Origin: Atherinomorus stipes
Taxonomy: Eukaryota; Chordata; Actinopteri; Atheriniformes; Atherinidae
Assembly: GCA_023101725.1 (NCBI GenBank)
Contig: JALJCO010003435.1
Span: forward strand, 36,001 to 100,000
Direction of reading: 5' to 3'
Length of the DNA stretch: 64,000 nt
Shown here: in pieces, positions 23,046 to 34,470 of the stretch
How the letters are laid out: the number at the start of each line of letters is the position of its first letter
How positions within the stretch are numbered: position 1 is the stretch's first letter
The notes under the pieces: generated by a model
Told to the model about the DNA's origin: nothing
Database searches by the model: none
What the model saw: only the letters and a program-made list of their open reading frames with translations
Translations under genes and position numbers: made by a program

Positions 23046-23215
23046 TTGATTAATGTCCCAACTACAAACCAAATCCAGTAACAGAAGGAAAGAAGTGATA
23101 TTTTATCTTGTAAAGTGCTTTACGCTGCTTTGAGAATGTCCCTCTGAGTAGAAACACTAGTGAATGAATGAATCTCAGATGCTAGATATGCTCCAGCAAA
23201 TATCCCTACAAGTCT

Positions 23216-23434
23216 ACAGTACACTAAAAACTGATTTCAACCAAGACATTTGGGTTGCTGACCAAACTTCTGGGTTAAAATAACCCAACATTGTAGTCAA
23301 CATAACCCAACCTCTGGGTCAAATATTCAACCCTAAAGATGGGTAAAAAACAAAACAAAAGGCTAAAATCTATTTTCTAGGTTGGTCCCTTTTAACCCAG
23401 CAGTTTGACCCAGGAGATTTTAGGGAGTATTTTT
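23216..23434. mobile_element. MITE rich in AACCCA/TGGGTT motifs
   Basis: Several inverted GGGTTAAAATAACCCA-type motifs (23274-23289 is a perfect palindrome) within about 220 bp. The edges TACACTAAAAACTGA and, reversed, ATACTCCCTAAAATC are weakly inverted. Recognised as a frequent fish MITE type; exact boundaries uncertain. Confidence 0.55.
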
Positions 23435-23766
23435 TGTATGACTTCACAAGTTTTACATTCTGAATGTAAATGCACAGCTGGTACAGTTAAACCCCACCCC
23501 CACCTCACCTTGTTCTGTTTGAAAATTTAGTTTTAGAGAAGATTGTAAAAATCTGAATCCTAGTAAAAGCATGGTATCTGTACAACTCTGCTGGCTATGT
23601 GAAGTAATACAGAGCCAGAATGAACCTTTTATTCTTCCCAGTACTGCATAATCACTCCCAGTGTACATAGCCATCCAATAGTATTTATACTGCCCGTGCA
23701 TATCTACTTGTATTGTATAAGTCATGATCACCTGTCACTGTGTGTAATGCATTTGATCAGACCTCC

Positions 23767-23767
<1 letters not shown>

Positions 23768-23814
<47 letters not shown>
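23768..23814. repeat. (AT)n microsatellite
   Basis: About 23 TA dinucleotides in a row. Confidence 0.97.
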
Positions 23815-23816
<2 letters not shown>

Positions 23817-24289
23817 CTATAGTCTCCTACTGTCTATATGTTGAGTATTACAGTGTACAGATGACTCTAGTTCTAGCTTGAAATAGGATTTGTAGACTGA
23901 TAAATATGAGAGTGACTCAGTAACTGTTGAACATTATCCATCACACTATAATGGAAGCGGGAAAAGATGATTGGGAATATAAAGAGACGGACTCTTACAC
24001 CTGTATTATCTATATCTGTATGTTTTACTTCTGTTGTAGAATAGGCCCATCATTCCACTTGGACTGCTAGATAACACCATTTAATGGAAAAGTGGCACAT
24101 TTGTTCCTGTGTGAGGCTATTTTAACATTTTCATAGTGGCATGTAGTTGTACTCCAGATCTTTCCTTCGTGAAAGTGTCCATGGACTTTTTGTGTGCAAA
24201 ATCACACACGTTTATATGAATTATACTTAGAGGAAAATGAATACACGACCAAGTCATTTCTTTTGCCTTGTTTGTGTCTAAACTTGACT
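23815..24289. other. Unassigned AT-rich sequence
   Basis: No coding or RNA feature recognised. Confidence 0.35.
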
Positions 24290-24293
24290 TTAA

Positions 24294-25660
24294 AGTGCTG
24301 ATGACATGATTTTGACATTGTTCTCCATGTTTTAAAGAGCAAAACATTCCGCATGATGATCTATGTAACAAAATCAGGAGCGCATATGCATGAATAACTT
24401 TTTTAGAAAACATTGTTGCGTTTCAGCATCTGACCAGACTGTGGCGCTGTTTGCAGAAACCGGACGTGATGTTGCGAGAGGAGCTCTACACCGCTGTCAG
24501 TATGGATTTGAATGGGTTTATTGTAGTTTTTAAGTTCCTTTTCCAGTTTTACAGGCGGACAGTAATGGCGCAGCCTTCTGTTGTATTGCCAGTTAATGTT
24601 TAAAAGCTCATCAGGACGGAGTTAGTTTATTTACGTTTCCTACAAATACATTTGTATACAATACAAATACAAATACCTATAAATACATTAGAAGAGGATA
24701 AAATAGGAGCTCTTACCTGTGTTTAGCTGAGCCTCCTGCACGTCTCTGCCGGTAAAATTCCCATCTGCAGACACCGATTACTGGACATGATGAGACTTTA
24801 ACACATGGAGCTGCAGTCACGTCTGCTGGATTATTCTTCATTCATCAGTGTTTGCTTCACAAAGCTGTGATGTCCTGCTGTGAACAGAGACAGCGTCTCC
24901 TCGGGACTTCTCAGACATCACAGGACTTTTCTGGCTGCTTCCAAAGATGCATCCTTCCTTCCATCCTCATCTTTAGAAACGGGAACTGTTTAAAACTCCA
25001 CTGGAACCATGGAAGTTGTTATCTTCTCATTTTTAATGAGGAGATAACAAAGGCTAGTTATTTAGCGCGAATTAGCGTGCTAGCGATAGCCGCGAGCTAA
25101 TAGCCATGCTGCCTCTCCACAGTCACTCCTGACTCTGCCTTGTACCATGCTGGTCCTGGTCCGCTTGATGCTGGTCTAAGCAGCTCTTTAACAGTTGTGG
25201 GCCCACTTGGTCCTGGTCTGGGTCTTCTTACAGTCCTCAGTCCGCTCTGTGGGGTTCTCTTGCATGCTGGAGCTGAACCAGTGCACCGGGCTCCGTGAAA
25301 AGGACTAAGTCCAGTTCTAACCTGTTGTCTCCATCTTCATCATCGTCATCACTCTTCTGAACTGGCTAATGATCCACCACACGAACCAGTTCCAGTTCAG
25401 TTTTTCTGGAGCATCTTTTATGTTTTCCACTGTTTTGATTTTACTTGTAACTCAATGAGCCAAACACGACTGTCTCATCTGGCGACATAGTGTCATGGAG
25501 AGGCTAAATGCTAGCGGCTACCGAGTTTTGGCTTTTTAACATCGCATCTTTACGTGAATATAAGTCTGATTGACTTCTAACTGCACAGAACTACTGATTT
25601 TGTTTTGTTGTATTGTTCTATTGCTAAATTACTTGAGGTTAAGGTCGTGTCATCAGCATT
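24294..25660. mobile_element. TTAA-target element (AGTGCTGATGACA family)
   Basis: TTAA (24290-24293) AGTGCTGATGACATGATTTT ... TCGTGTCATCAGCATT TTAA (25661-25664). The tips are inverted over about 17 bp. Length 1.37 kb without an intact transposase. TTAA duplication fits Kolobok/piggyBac-type mobilisation. This is a different family from element A, with unrelated tips apart from the leading A/G bases. Confidence 0.75.
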
Positions 25661-25664
25661 TTAA

Positions 25665-26278
25665 TCTTGATTTTCTGAGGAGTCCCAGCTCGGAAGAGAG
25701 TAAACAATGTGTGTGTGAGCATTCACTTTAAAAACAACAAATTATGATTGTTTGGGGTTTTTGATTAAGATGATGGCTTTATGATTAAACTCAACGCAGG
25801 TTGCCTTTTCTTTGCTTCCACGTTTTTTTCTGTCACCAGATATAGATTATTTATTTTCTAATGATATACCCTCTGTATGTAAAGTTGTCTTTTTTATTTC
25901 CTTACAGTATTTGTTATGCTCGTATTTGGAACATGTTTGCATTTTCAAGATTTGTAACTTTAACTGTAAACTGTTTTTGCTGTTTATGGGAGAGATTTTT
26001 ACTAAATAAATTCATTGGAATGCAGAATGAGGTTGAAATGTTCATTTTACGCACACAGACGCTCATCTGCACAGATCAGTAATAAACGTTTCCATTCTGA
26101 TGCCCTTGTTTTCATGTAAATCAAGGTCAGGTCCATCCTCTTACTCTCACCCTCCACATCATCAGCGCCAGCTCACCTGTACTGTTGAACCAGTTTCCCT
26201 TCAAACCGGCTGCTGAAATGGAGACTCATCAGACCAGCAACGTTTGTCCATCGTCTTTTGTTCCATTTTGGTGAGTTG
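25665..26278. other. Unassigned AT-rich sequence
   Basis: Two overlapping 65-73-codon plus frames (25812-26082) are hydrophobic, low complexity and lack motifs; not called. No recognised repeat edges. Confidence 0.35.
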
Positions 26279-26286
26279 GTCTGAAT

Positions 26287-26660
26287 CAAGGTTATCATAG
26301 TTAACTAAAACTAAGAAAAAAAAACTAAAACTAAAATTTAAATTAAATTTCATTAACTGAAATAAAAATGACAGTTTTTTTTTAAGATAACCAACTGAAA
26401 CTGTATTGCGTCTTTACAAAACTAACTAAAACTAAAATCATTGCAGAAACATCCCCAGTTTAGTCTTTGTAAATTTGTTTAACATTTCAGCCTTTTGGGT
26501 TGATATGAAATCTATTTCTATTTAATCTATTTACTTTGCTCTACCAGTTTTACTGAGAGTGACTTTCTGATGATTTTGAATGTCACACCAGACAAAAAGA
26601 AGAAGTCAAAACTAAATAAAAACTGAAACTAATTAAAAATCCAAAACTTTTATAACCTCG
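26287..26660. mobile_element. hAT-type MITE
   Basis: Inverted tips CAAGGTTATCATAG and (reversed) CGAGGTTATAAAAG, flanked by 8-bp near-duplications GTCTGAAT (26279-26286) and GTGTGAAT (26661-26668). The interior is made of AACTAAAACTAAAA motifs, a recognised fish MITE type. Confidence 0.75.
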
Positions 26661-26668
26661 GTGTGAAT

Positions 26669-27607
26669 TGTAGGGTCAGTGTATGTTTTGGTCGTTGGAT
26701 TTTCCATTCAGATATCAGTATTAAAAAACAAAAAACTAGTGTTTATTTGATTTTTGTTTCAAAATTAAAAAATGAAATATGATGATTTTGTTTTTAATTA
26801 TAACACGAAAAAGAAAAATGGCCTGTTTTTTATATTTCAATTTTGGAATCAGATCAAAAATAAAAAATGGAAAAACAGAACACAAGACTAAATCCGATTT
26901 TAATATTTTTTTGTTCAGGGGTTTTGTGACCTGAAAGTTTTGTAAGGCGTTAGCAATCTGACCAGCAGCTGGGAGCCTCAAGTCCGATCAGCCATGGAGA
27001 GTTACTAGTTGTTTCAGGGAACGAAGCGTGTCACCCTAAAGGCAGAGGACATGACTACCGAAAAAAATAAGCAGGATTTTCCAGGTATACATTTTCACAT
27101 GAAGTGAAATTGCACTCTTATTTTTAACTACAAAACGCAACGTAGCATGCATTTAGCATAAACCTCTCGCTCTATTTCTTCAAAGGTACAAAACCAGTGT
27201 CTACATCACTGATGATAATAATATGGCCATATTTCCTGGAAATGGGGGTCAGTTGAAAGGTTTTGACCCCACAATAAGGGGACATTATGAGGTCCACTGA
27301 GAACGTGATGATGTGGGGGAGCAGACCAGTGTGCCCGGACCCAACAAGAGTAACTAACTGCAGTTACAGTGACCGACAAGGGCGGCTGCCATATATCCAA
27401 TCCATACAGGAAGTCTCAAGCGGAGGCTAGTTAAACACTGCTAAGAGTAACTATCTGCAGCTTGCAAACAGATGCATATGGTGTAGTCGGGTGGTCAGGG
27501 TTAGGGGAGGGGTCAGGGTTAGATTTTTAGTAAGTTACATAAAGAAGAAACTTCAAATTGGGACTTCCGGCATGGATTGGATGTATGGCGACATGTCGTG
27601 ACTGCAG
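26669..27607. other. AT-rich sequence upstream of the RING gene
   Basis: 26720-26930 is A/T homopolymer-rich. 27051-27084 could be a first coding exon (ATGACTACCGAAAAAAATAA, then CCAG|GTATAC), but its exit phase does not fit the next called exon. Nothing else recognised. Confidence 0.35.
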
Positions 27608-28386
27608 TTCGGTCCCTCTCGGACGGTCGGACCGTTCCCGACCCAATTCTCCTTCCGCCAATCAGCAAGTGCTACAGCCGTCTCAGCCTCAGCAGCAAGG
27701 CCTTCTCCAAGAGCACCCATGGCCAAGACATTTCAAAGGTGAACAAATAATTAAACACAGATGTGTGCACCAGGTTAATGTCTTTCACAGTTGTTGTGAA
27801 TTTGATACATATATGTCTGTATTACAAGAATAAATGAATTTCAAAATTATTTTCATCTTCAGGACCATCTTCATGGCTGATCTTGTGGATGGCAGATTGG
27901 AAACAAGCAAAACCCTGACAGTTCGGTTCTCGGAATTGGAGGCTTCTGTTATTCATTACAAGTAGGTAAATGATGCCCTTGAACAAGATGACTCGTTAAT
28001 CCTTACCAATGGCCAGGGAAACCAGATTGTGGACACAGAGGGAACCAGAGGTGAATTATTAAATAAAAATGCATAACTATAACCTTCCGGTTTAAACAAA
28101 ACTACCCCTTTTTCTGTAAAATTGTATGCTTCATGTATGTACTACTAAATAGACATTTATTTTCAGGATCAACATTTTGGAAGCAAAATGCAAGGAAAGT
28201 CTGTGCTGTGAAGGAAGGAGATATGCAGCAGTTAGAAGGAAGCAAAAAGAGGAGACGGAGGAATGTAAACGTGATCAGCATTCTTTGTGTCAATCATCCT
28301 GATAGCGTATTTATATGATATTTTACTTGGATTGTGTGAATTTTTGTCAATATAGGCCCTTAAAGTCCATTACATGAGAGTAACCC

Positions 28387-29052
28387 CCTCCGTCCACTGC
28401 CTCCGCTCCGCTCCGCCCCGCTCCGGTCCGCACGACGCAACAAATCCGTTGCTATTTTAATCAATGAGCAGCAGTCCACTTCTCCGCCAGCGCTCCGCTC
28501 CGCTCCGACACGTCCGCTCGGGTCCGTCGGCCTCCGCCAAAAATACGGATCAACTCTATTTTCTGGTCCGCTCCGCTCCGTTTGGAGGAAGTTGCAAACA
28601 TGAAACATCCGGTTTATAAAGTTTTTTTTTACATCCACCACAGAAGAAATTGATTGCTGTGTTTAAAACTTATTGGGCATATTGTAGCATCTCAATAAAA
28701 ACTTTTTTATGAAATAATATTGCGTCTTGTGTGACTTGAGAATGGGCAAATTGGGCAATGTGTGTAGTTCAATGTGCCGTATACATACTCTCTACATAGT
28801 AGGTCGCCGCACGTCAGATCCTGTCAAAACTACAAAAACTGTCACTTGTAAACACTCATTTTGGAAGTTGAAGGCCAAAAGATTTTGCTTCTCGCGCATG
28901 CTCCTTTGCCTGCTTTGTGACTGAACGGAGAGGGTGCTGGCGGAGTGAGGCGGAATATGTGTGCGAGGGTTTTTGCAGCCCGCCGGAGAAGACGGACTCG
29001 AGCACAGCGCAGCGGATCGGAGTGTGGCGGAGCGGAAGCAGTGGACGGGAGG
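28387..29052. mobile_element. MITE with clustered CTCCG subterminal repeats
   Basis: The left tip CCTCCGTCCACTGCCTCCG and reversed right tip CCTCCCGTCCACTGCTTCC are inverted. The first 200 bp carry about a dozen CTCCG motifs and the last 150 bp carry the inverse CGGAG motif. Such subterminal repeats often bind transposase. It lies in an intron of the RING gene. About 666 bp; target duplication not clear. Confidence 0.7.
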
Positions 29053-29373
29053 TGTAAGGATCACGATGACTGGGCCTTTTTATCTGCATGCACCATAGAG
29101 CACGTTTCAGCCAGGTTGTCACCTGCAGGCCTTCCTGTAGGGGATTGTTAGTTTTGTTTTCCAGCAAAGACCATGTAATGTTTCTGATGAGTTTCTGTGC
29201 AGATGCAATAGTTTGTTATCTTAGTGTACGTTTGTCTTTCTTTCTTCTCTTCACTTTCTTATTTTTATCTACTCCTTATCTTTTCTTTTCTTAACCTTCT
29301 CTTTTCCTCTTGTCAGGCCCTGCAATATTATGTGAAATGCATTAATTAAATAAAATTGAATAAGATGAGTATC

Positions 29374-29482
29374 AAGAGGAGCCTTATATTTATAAAGCTC
29401 GTCTTGGCAAAGTAAATCTGTTCAACACAGCAAAGCAGCCAGATCATCATTCTGCTGCTGCCATGCTGGACAGGACAAGTTG
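29374..29482 (+). repeat. Uninterrupted copy of the 7.4-kb dispersed repeat
   Basis: GAGCCTTATATTTATAAAGC ... AAAGCAGCCAGATCATCATT ... GGACAGGACAAGTT matches 7363-7397 joined to 8048-8097 but lacks the fold-back element. It lies in the third intron of the RING gene. Confidence 0.7.
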
Positions 29483-30633
29483 GGGGGGGTAAAGGGATTA
29501 CCATGACTACATTTACAGACTTTGATTTCTCATTTATTAGGAAGTTTGACAGACCGATGGAAGTTGCAGTGGTGGAGTAATTGCATTTAGAATGTTGGTT
29601 TTGAAATGCGTCATAGACACCAGTACAACTTGCTACAATGACTGCATTTGTACTGGTGAGGATTTTGTTGCCTGTTTTGCAGTCAGTGAGACGAGAGTGG
29701 TCTGGAAGCAGTGTTTGATACTGTTGAAGAGGTGGTCCTGGCAGCACAGGGTCTTCAGGAGATGTCGGCTACAATCAAGGAGCTGACAAACCTGGCAAGT
29801 TCCAACCGAAGAACAACAGTGTCCTTGACCGAAGCTGAAGCAGCTGCTGTGAAAGATGCCTTCGCCTGTATCGTCTGTAAGGGTAGATAAAGTCTTGTCT
29901 TCTTTAGGCAGGTGTCAGTGCAACTCCTTTACCCATGTCCATGAAAAAAAACAACCCCCAACACCAATGATAATGTAACTGCTTATGCAATTATTGTTTT
30001 TTTTGTTACTCTTACAATTTTTTCTGAATCTGTTTTGCAGGTCCAGTGGTTGAACCCATGGTTTCACAGTGCTGCCGTAGCATTGTTGGCTGCAGGACCT
30101 GCATTGAAGAATGGCAGAAAAATTCTGCAGTGTGCCCAAAGTGTCGAGCAGGTGATTTTGACTTCAACGCCCCAAAAACTCACCGGACTGTCTGAGGCAC
30201 TGGCTGCCCTGGAAAACATACTGTTTGTAAAACTCTACAGTATGTGGTTGTACTCGTGTTCTTTGTTCAGCTTTTTCCACTTCAATAATGTTTTTTTCAC
30301 ATTTAAAGCACTTGTGGCTTTTGAAAAAGTTTATATTCACACAGTATTTTATTTTAACTAAGTCATATCATATGTTCGTTTTATAAAAGCCAAAGTACCT
30401 CATTCACACTGTTGTATATTTTCTGTTTTCCAGAAACATTTAGAATTTTATACAGTCAGTGAATTGTGTTGCTATGCTTTTTGTTCCAGCTGAGTCTTCA
30501 GCTCAGTTTTGCATTTAAAGCACTTTTGGTTTTTGAAAATGTTTTTACATTCACACGCTATTTTAACAAAGTCAAAAAAAATGTTTATAGCTTTTGTAAT
30601 ATTTTTTTCACCTTTGTAAGCCCAAATAGGTGA

Positions 30634-30639
30634 AATAAA
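30634..30639 (+). promoter_or_regulatory. Candidate polyadenylation signal of the RING gene
   Basis: AATAAA about 440 bp after the last recognisable codon, followed by a T-rich stretch. No other canonical hexamer lies closer downstream. Confidence 0.4.
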
Positions 30640-30823
30640 ACAGTTCAAAGAAATGTGGCTTTATTTGCCAAATTAATAAATTGACAACTTAGGGACATGC
30701 CAGCTAGTGGGAAACTATATATTTAGTTTTTTTTATATTTTAAAAAAAAAGATCAAATGGTCTGCTTATTCAGTTACTCAGGACAACAAAGGGTCTGAGA
30801 AAGCATAACTAATACAGTTCTTT

Positions 30824-31402
30824 TCAGATGTATCTTGCAGTCACATTCATTAGGCAGATTAAAGCATCTTGGAAAAGAGCATTCTCGTTGTTTACCACAT
30901 GATTAAAAAGAAGAGAGATGTCAGGGTAATTCTCTGCAAAGCTCTCCTCTGCACGGCATCCGTCCTCTTCAGATGAAAATGGATCAGCTCCAAAAGAAGA
31001 CTCCCAAGTCATGCTCGTACATGTTTGCCACAGTAGAAGCACATGGCAGCAGCTCCTTTTAGACTTTAGCTGGGCAGCCACCTGCTGCCAGCTCATTGGG
31101 TATTCCAAAGCTAATACAAAGAATCAAAGCAATACAGTTCTGTTTATGTTGGAGGGAATATTTCCAAAGTGTTAATGATGAGTTAAGCATACTGTACCTG
31201 GGATCTTGTGTGCATTCCATGAACCCACCACTGTGTTAAGTCCAATTCAGCTCACTTGACATGTCAGGTTTGAGATGCAGAATCTGGTGAGGTTGTCCTC
31301 CATGTTCACAACCTCTTGGTCCAGCAGCTGCACCAGTGCCCACTTAAGAGGATAGTTCACACGATTGTTCACCTCTGGCCACAACCTCTCCACTCGAACG
31401 TT
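30824..31402 (-). pseudogene. Integrase-like DDE fragment, disrupted
   Basis: Two exons on the minus strand. Exon 31402-31198 begins [20 protein letters not shown] and ends SWNAHKIPG before a donor CCAG|GTACAG. Exon about 31110-30824 continues [13 protein letters not shown] and, after a frameshift, [14 protein letters not shown] ... [20 protein letters not shown]. The RVERLW motif resembles the third catalytic acidic region of retrovirus-type integrase cores found in multi-copy fish genes and cut-and-paste elements. Defects: TGA at 31247-31249, a stop after GCPAKV, and a frameshift near 31000. The N-terminal catalytic part was not found upstream (31403-31900 is AT-rich). It converges tail to tail with the RING gene, about 0.6 kb apart. 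Confidence 0.6.
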
Positions 31403-32225
31403 CTGTTCATCAAAAGTTCAAATGATTTAAGTTGAAAGAGAAATAAAAAACAAAAAGTAATAATACATTGCTTAAAAAACAAAAAAAATCTTAAATTATG
31501 TGCCACACATGAAAGAAGTCTGCCTCCATTTTTACATAAATGTAGACCTGCATAATAGCATGGACAGTAAAGCTAATAAGTCAAGTGACCGACTAAACAA
31601 ACAAAAAAGTCAAAAGTAAAAAGGAGAAGTCAGCTATTAAGCCGTAATCAAATAGTATGATGAAAATCAATATTGAATGTGTTTACTGGTGTACAGTATG
31701 AACATGACATGTCAACAATCTGCATCAATTAAGTGTGTAAATGTATAAGAAGATGAATGTAATTGTCTGGCACAAGTGAGAGGAATTTCATCTTTGAGAG
31801 TCCCGTAAAAAAAACACTAAAAAGAAATGTTAAAAGCATGGATGTGCAAGCATGCTAAAAAAATAGGGTAGGGTCTCTGTTCAAAGCAGCAGTTGTTAGT
31901 TTCTCATTGTTCAGGGAGGTTATTGCTGGAGATGAACCGAACTGATACTTGATCAGATATCGGCTCTGATATCGACTAATTAGCTGAATCAGATATTGAG
32001 TGAATAAGGGCAATCCAGCTTTCCGATCCAGTCGTTCATATGTTACTTCTGTTTATTTTATCTTTGTATTTTTGAACAAGTTATTTCAGCCATTGTTTGT
32101 TGGGTATCAGGCAGCTGCTTTATCAGGCTCGTTCGGATTGACTGCGTCTGTCTACCATCCGACTTCATGATCAGTTGAGAACTGCGCGAGTCGTCAGGGG
32201 TGCTTCCAGCGCTCCCAGTGCTTAG
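31403..32225. other. AT-rich sequence with a degenerate hAT-like stretch
   Basis: 31930-32010 contains repeated GATATCGG/TCAGATAT motifs, often seen near hAT-element ends in fish. No coding feature supported. Confidence 0.35.
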
Positions 32226-32355
32226 AAGCAGCTCATCTCACCCGGACAAGTTCCCCAACGTGAAGACTGCAATAATGGAGGATCTCGCGGCATTTGTCTT
32301 TATTTAGCTCAAAGTTACTGAACACTGTGCAGATCTGATCAAATCTAATTTCAGA
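32226..32355 (+). repeat. Duplicated exon-like block, copy 1
   Basis: About 130 bp nearly identical to 35014-35140. Both contain ATGGAGGATCTCGCGGCATT, opening a frame MEDLAAF... with CADLIKSNFR. Copy 1 has an in-frame TAG and, beyond the shared part, stays open through [20 protein letters not shown] to about 32430. It may be a first exon of an unrecognised mobile-element gene. Confidence 0.55.
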
Positions 32356-32795
32356 GTATTGAAACAGCACGTTGTTGACGCCAATTACATGAACTTGTAC
32401 TGGACTGTAGCAGTAACGTCTGCAGACCAGCCGCAGCGTTGTGGGTGGGCCTACAGGGCCTAGGCCCACCCACTTGCACTTGGGCCCACCCCAAGAGACC
32501 CCCAGTAGATACATTGTCCTATTCTTTGTTTTCAGTTACTGAATCAACACGAATAATACACACAATAATCTAAAATCTATCCCTACATACATGTTTAACA
32601 ACAAGGAAAATTCATTGCAGTGAGGACTTTGACCAATCATAACGTGTCGATTTATTTAAACCAATGCCTGCCCCATTTCTATTTGCTCAAGCCGCTCAAG
32701 ATTTGAGGACCGTTCAACAGTAGCCGAGTGCCTAGTGTAGCCGTAATGAAAACTTTGCCGTAAAAATCAATGCACGTTGTCGCCTGTGCCTAGAA

Positions 32796-33584
32796 TTGAC
32801 TGATGAAATGGCACAACAGCCATCGATTTATAGTTATTTTAGAAAGGTCAGCAAGGAGGAACTACAGGAATCTCCAAAGCTCTGTGACCACCAGTCGTCA
32901 CAAGGATGTACACCACTGCCACCGAAAGCTAGTGTAGACACCAGCACAGCGCTAGCTATTACTTGTGTTAGCTCCATACGTGAAGTGGATTCTGAGAGCA
33001 CGACACTGCAGATGCGAACAAAAAAATTGATATTTCATCTTGTGCTTTTTAAAGAGCTGTTTAATAAATCAGGGTTTGCAACCAAAGGCCTACAGCCCAC
33101 CAGTGTGTCAGTGACGGAAACGGTGGATTTGATTGAAAATCTTAAACAATCACTGACGGACATGCGCTCCAGCGACGGCGAATTCCTGAAAATGCTGGCT
33201 AAAACTAATCAGATTATGGAGGACAACGGTGTTGACAGTTTTGATATATCACTGCCCTATCGCTCGCGAAAACTACCGAGTACATGTGAGCAAAGTACGG
33301 TAACTGCATCACTGGGAAAATCTACCAGGGTTCGGAGTGATGAAGACTTGCAAACTATATTAAACCAACTCATTGACTGCCAGCTAAATGAACTTGGTGC
33401 CAGGTTCCACAATGACTCGTATGGTCTGATGAACTCCGCAGCCACTCTGCTGACACCCGCCTGCGACAGAAGCTTGACTGACGTAACGGACAGTCTGAAT
33501 ACAGCAGGAAAGCTCTTTAACATCAGAGCTTTCTGTGTTTCTGCAGCACGCAAAGAGGAAAAGACAAAGAGGGGAAACTTTTAA
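32796..33584 (+). pseudogene. hAT transposase with missing catalytic core
   Basis: 262 codons. The N-terminus MAQQPSIYSYFRKVSK resembles the start of fish hAT/ZMYM-like transposases. After a short linker it passes straight to LIENLKQSLTDMRSSDGEF and IMEDNGVDSFDISLPYRSRK, which normally lie near the C-terminal end. The zinc-finger region and the DDE RNase-H-like domain are therefore missing, which explains the short length (full family members are usually about 600 residues or more). Probably cannot transpose itself, but it keeps an open frame. Confidence 0.8.
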
Positions 33585-33789
33585 AATTCTCATGGACATG
33601 ATGAATATATACTGTGAAGAAGTTTTCCCCCATATTCACTGCTTTCTAAAAGCACTGATTACTTTGCCAATGACATCATGTACTGTTGAGCACATCTTCT
33701 CCAGCGTGAAGAGAATAAAAACAGCCAGCAGGAGCTCCATGCTTACCTCCCGTTTGAACTCGCTATGTCTGTTAACATTCAACTCTTGA
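33535..33789 (+). pseudogene. hAT dimerisation domain, frameshifted
   Basis: Overlaps the end of the preceding frame by a +1/-2 shift. ILMDMMNIYCEEVFPHIHCF is followed by LPMTSCTVEHIFSSVKRIKT and SSMLTSRLNSLCLLTFNS, the signature of the hAT C-terminal dimerisation domain. The expected S(C/A)xxERxFS motif reads SCTVEHIFS, with H replacing R. Confidence 0.85.
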
Positions 33790-34470
33790 TTTCAATTAAA
33801 TTATTGATATATTTAAAAGCAGACCTCGCAGACTGCTTCTGTGAAACAGATGACAGCAGATGTGTTTTTGATAAGTGTTGAAAGGAGGATGATTTATCTC
33901 CCTGAATAGGACATCTTTCTAGACTTGAATACACCTTATTGCCTTTATTTCACCTTCATTGTTTTTACTTTTATGTTTGGTCTTGGTGCTAATAATCGGC
34001 CAAACTTTCTCTAAAAAAGAAAAGTTAGGTCATGTAGTATAGTTGTTTACTCTTTTAAATTTGAAGTCATTGGAAAATGAGTAAGGTCTTTCTTAAAATG
34101 ACATGTTACTACTACTGTGAAACAGATGACAACAAATGTGTTATTGATAAGGCTATTGATGGGTTCATAGTTTTCTCTCCTTGATTACAGCTTTCTGTCC
34201 TTACTTGATTACAGTCTTTATTTTAAATAATTTTTACTTTTGTGTTTGCATGGTCTGGGTGCTAATAATAAGCTAAACAACGTGAAAATCTTGGCATGAA
34301 CTTGAAGGTCTCTTCATGTTTAAAGAGACTAGTCTTTCTTCATTTGAAATGTTTTAATCTGGAATGTGATATAATTTCAAATGTAGACCAATTCACCTGT
34401 TAAATGACGTTATTGTACTTTCCATAATAGCTCTGTTTCCCATTCAGCTTAGCCCACGTTTCGAGAAAAA

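Larger units (their letters stand above)
27608..30195 (+). pseudogene. Multi-exon RING-type gene (all-cysteine), disrupted
   Basis: Five putative exons in compatible phases: 27608-27738 (S/A/P-rich), 27863-28050 (MADLVDGRLETSKTLTVRF ... NDALEQDDSLILTNGQG), 28167-about 28264 (KVCAVKEGDMQQLEGSKKRR, basic end), about 29691-29882, and 30041-30195. The last two encode TEAEAAAVKDAFACIVCK joined to the rest of the zinc-binding module: C-x2-C-x11-C-C-x6-C-x2-C-x10-C-x2-C, ending VCPKCRAGDF. Eight cysteines and no histidine recall C4C4 RING domains, which act as ubiquitin E3 ligases; activity here is inference. Defects: in-frame TAG at 27963-27965 and TGA at 30193-30195, after which LSEALAALENILF stays open in another frame. 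The acceptor of the fourth exon is uncertain. A MITE lies in the third intron. Possibly a mobile-element gene. Confidence 0.65.
32433..34470 (+). mobile_element. hAT element, internally deleted
   Basis: Left tip GCGTTGTGGGTGGGCCTACA with an internal echo GGCCTAGGCCCACCCACTTG, as in hAT elements. Contains a transposase remnant (next two entries). The right end is uncertain: a weak inverse of the tip (CAGCTTAGCCCACGTTTCG) ends near 34466. The 3' part has a diverged direct duplication (33838-34018 and 34116-34275, sharing TGTGAAACAGATGACA). Confidence 0.6.

Noticed and set aside
23256..23434. Telomere-like motif (GGGTTA/TAACCC)
   Set aside because: The motifs are few, alternate in orientation and belong to a palindromic MITE, not to a tandem telomeric repeat.
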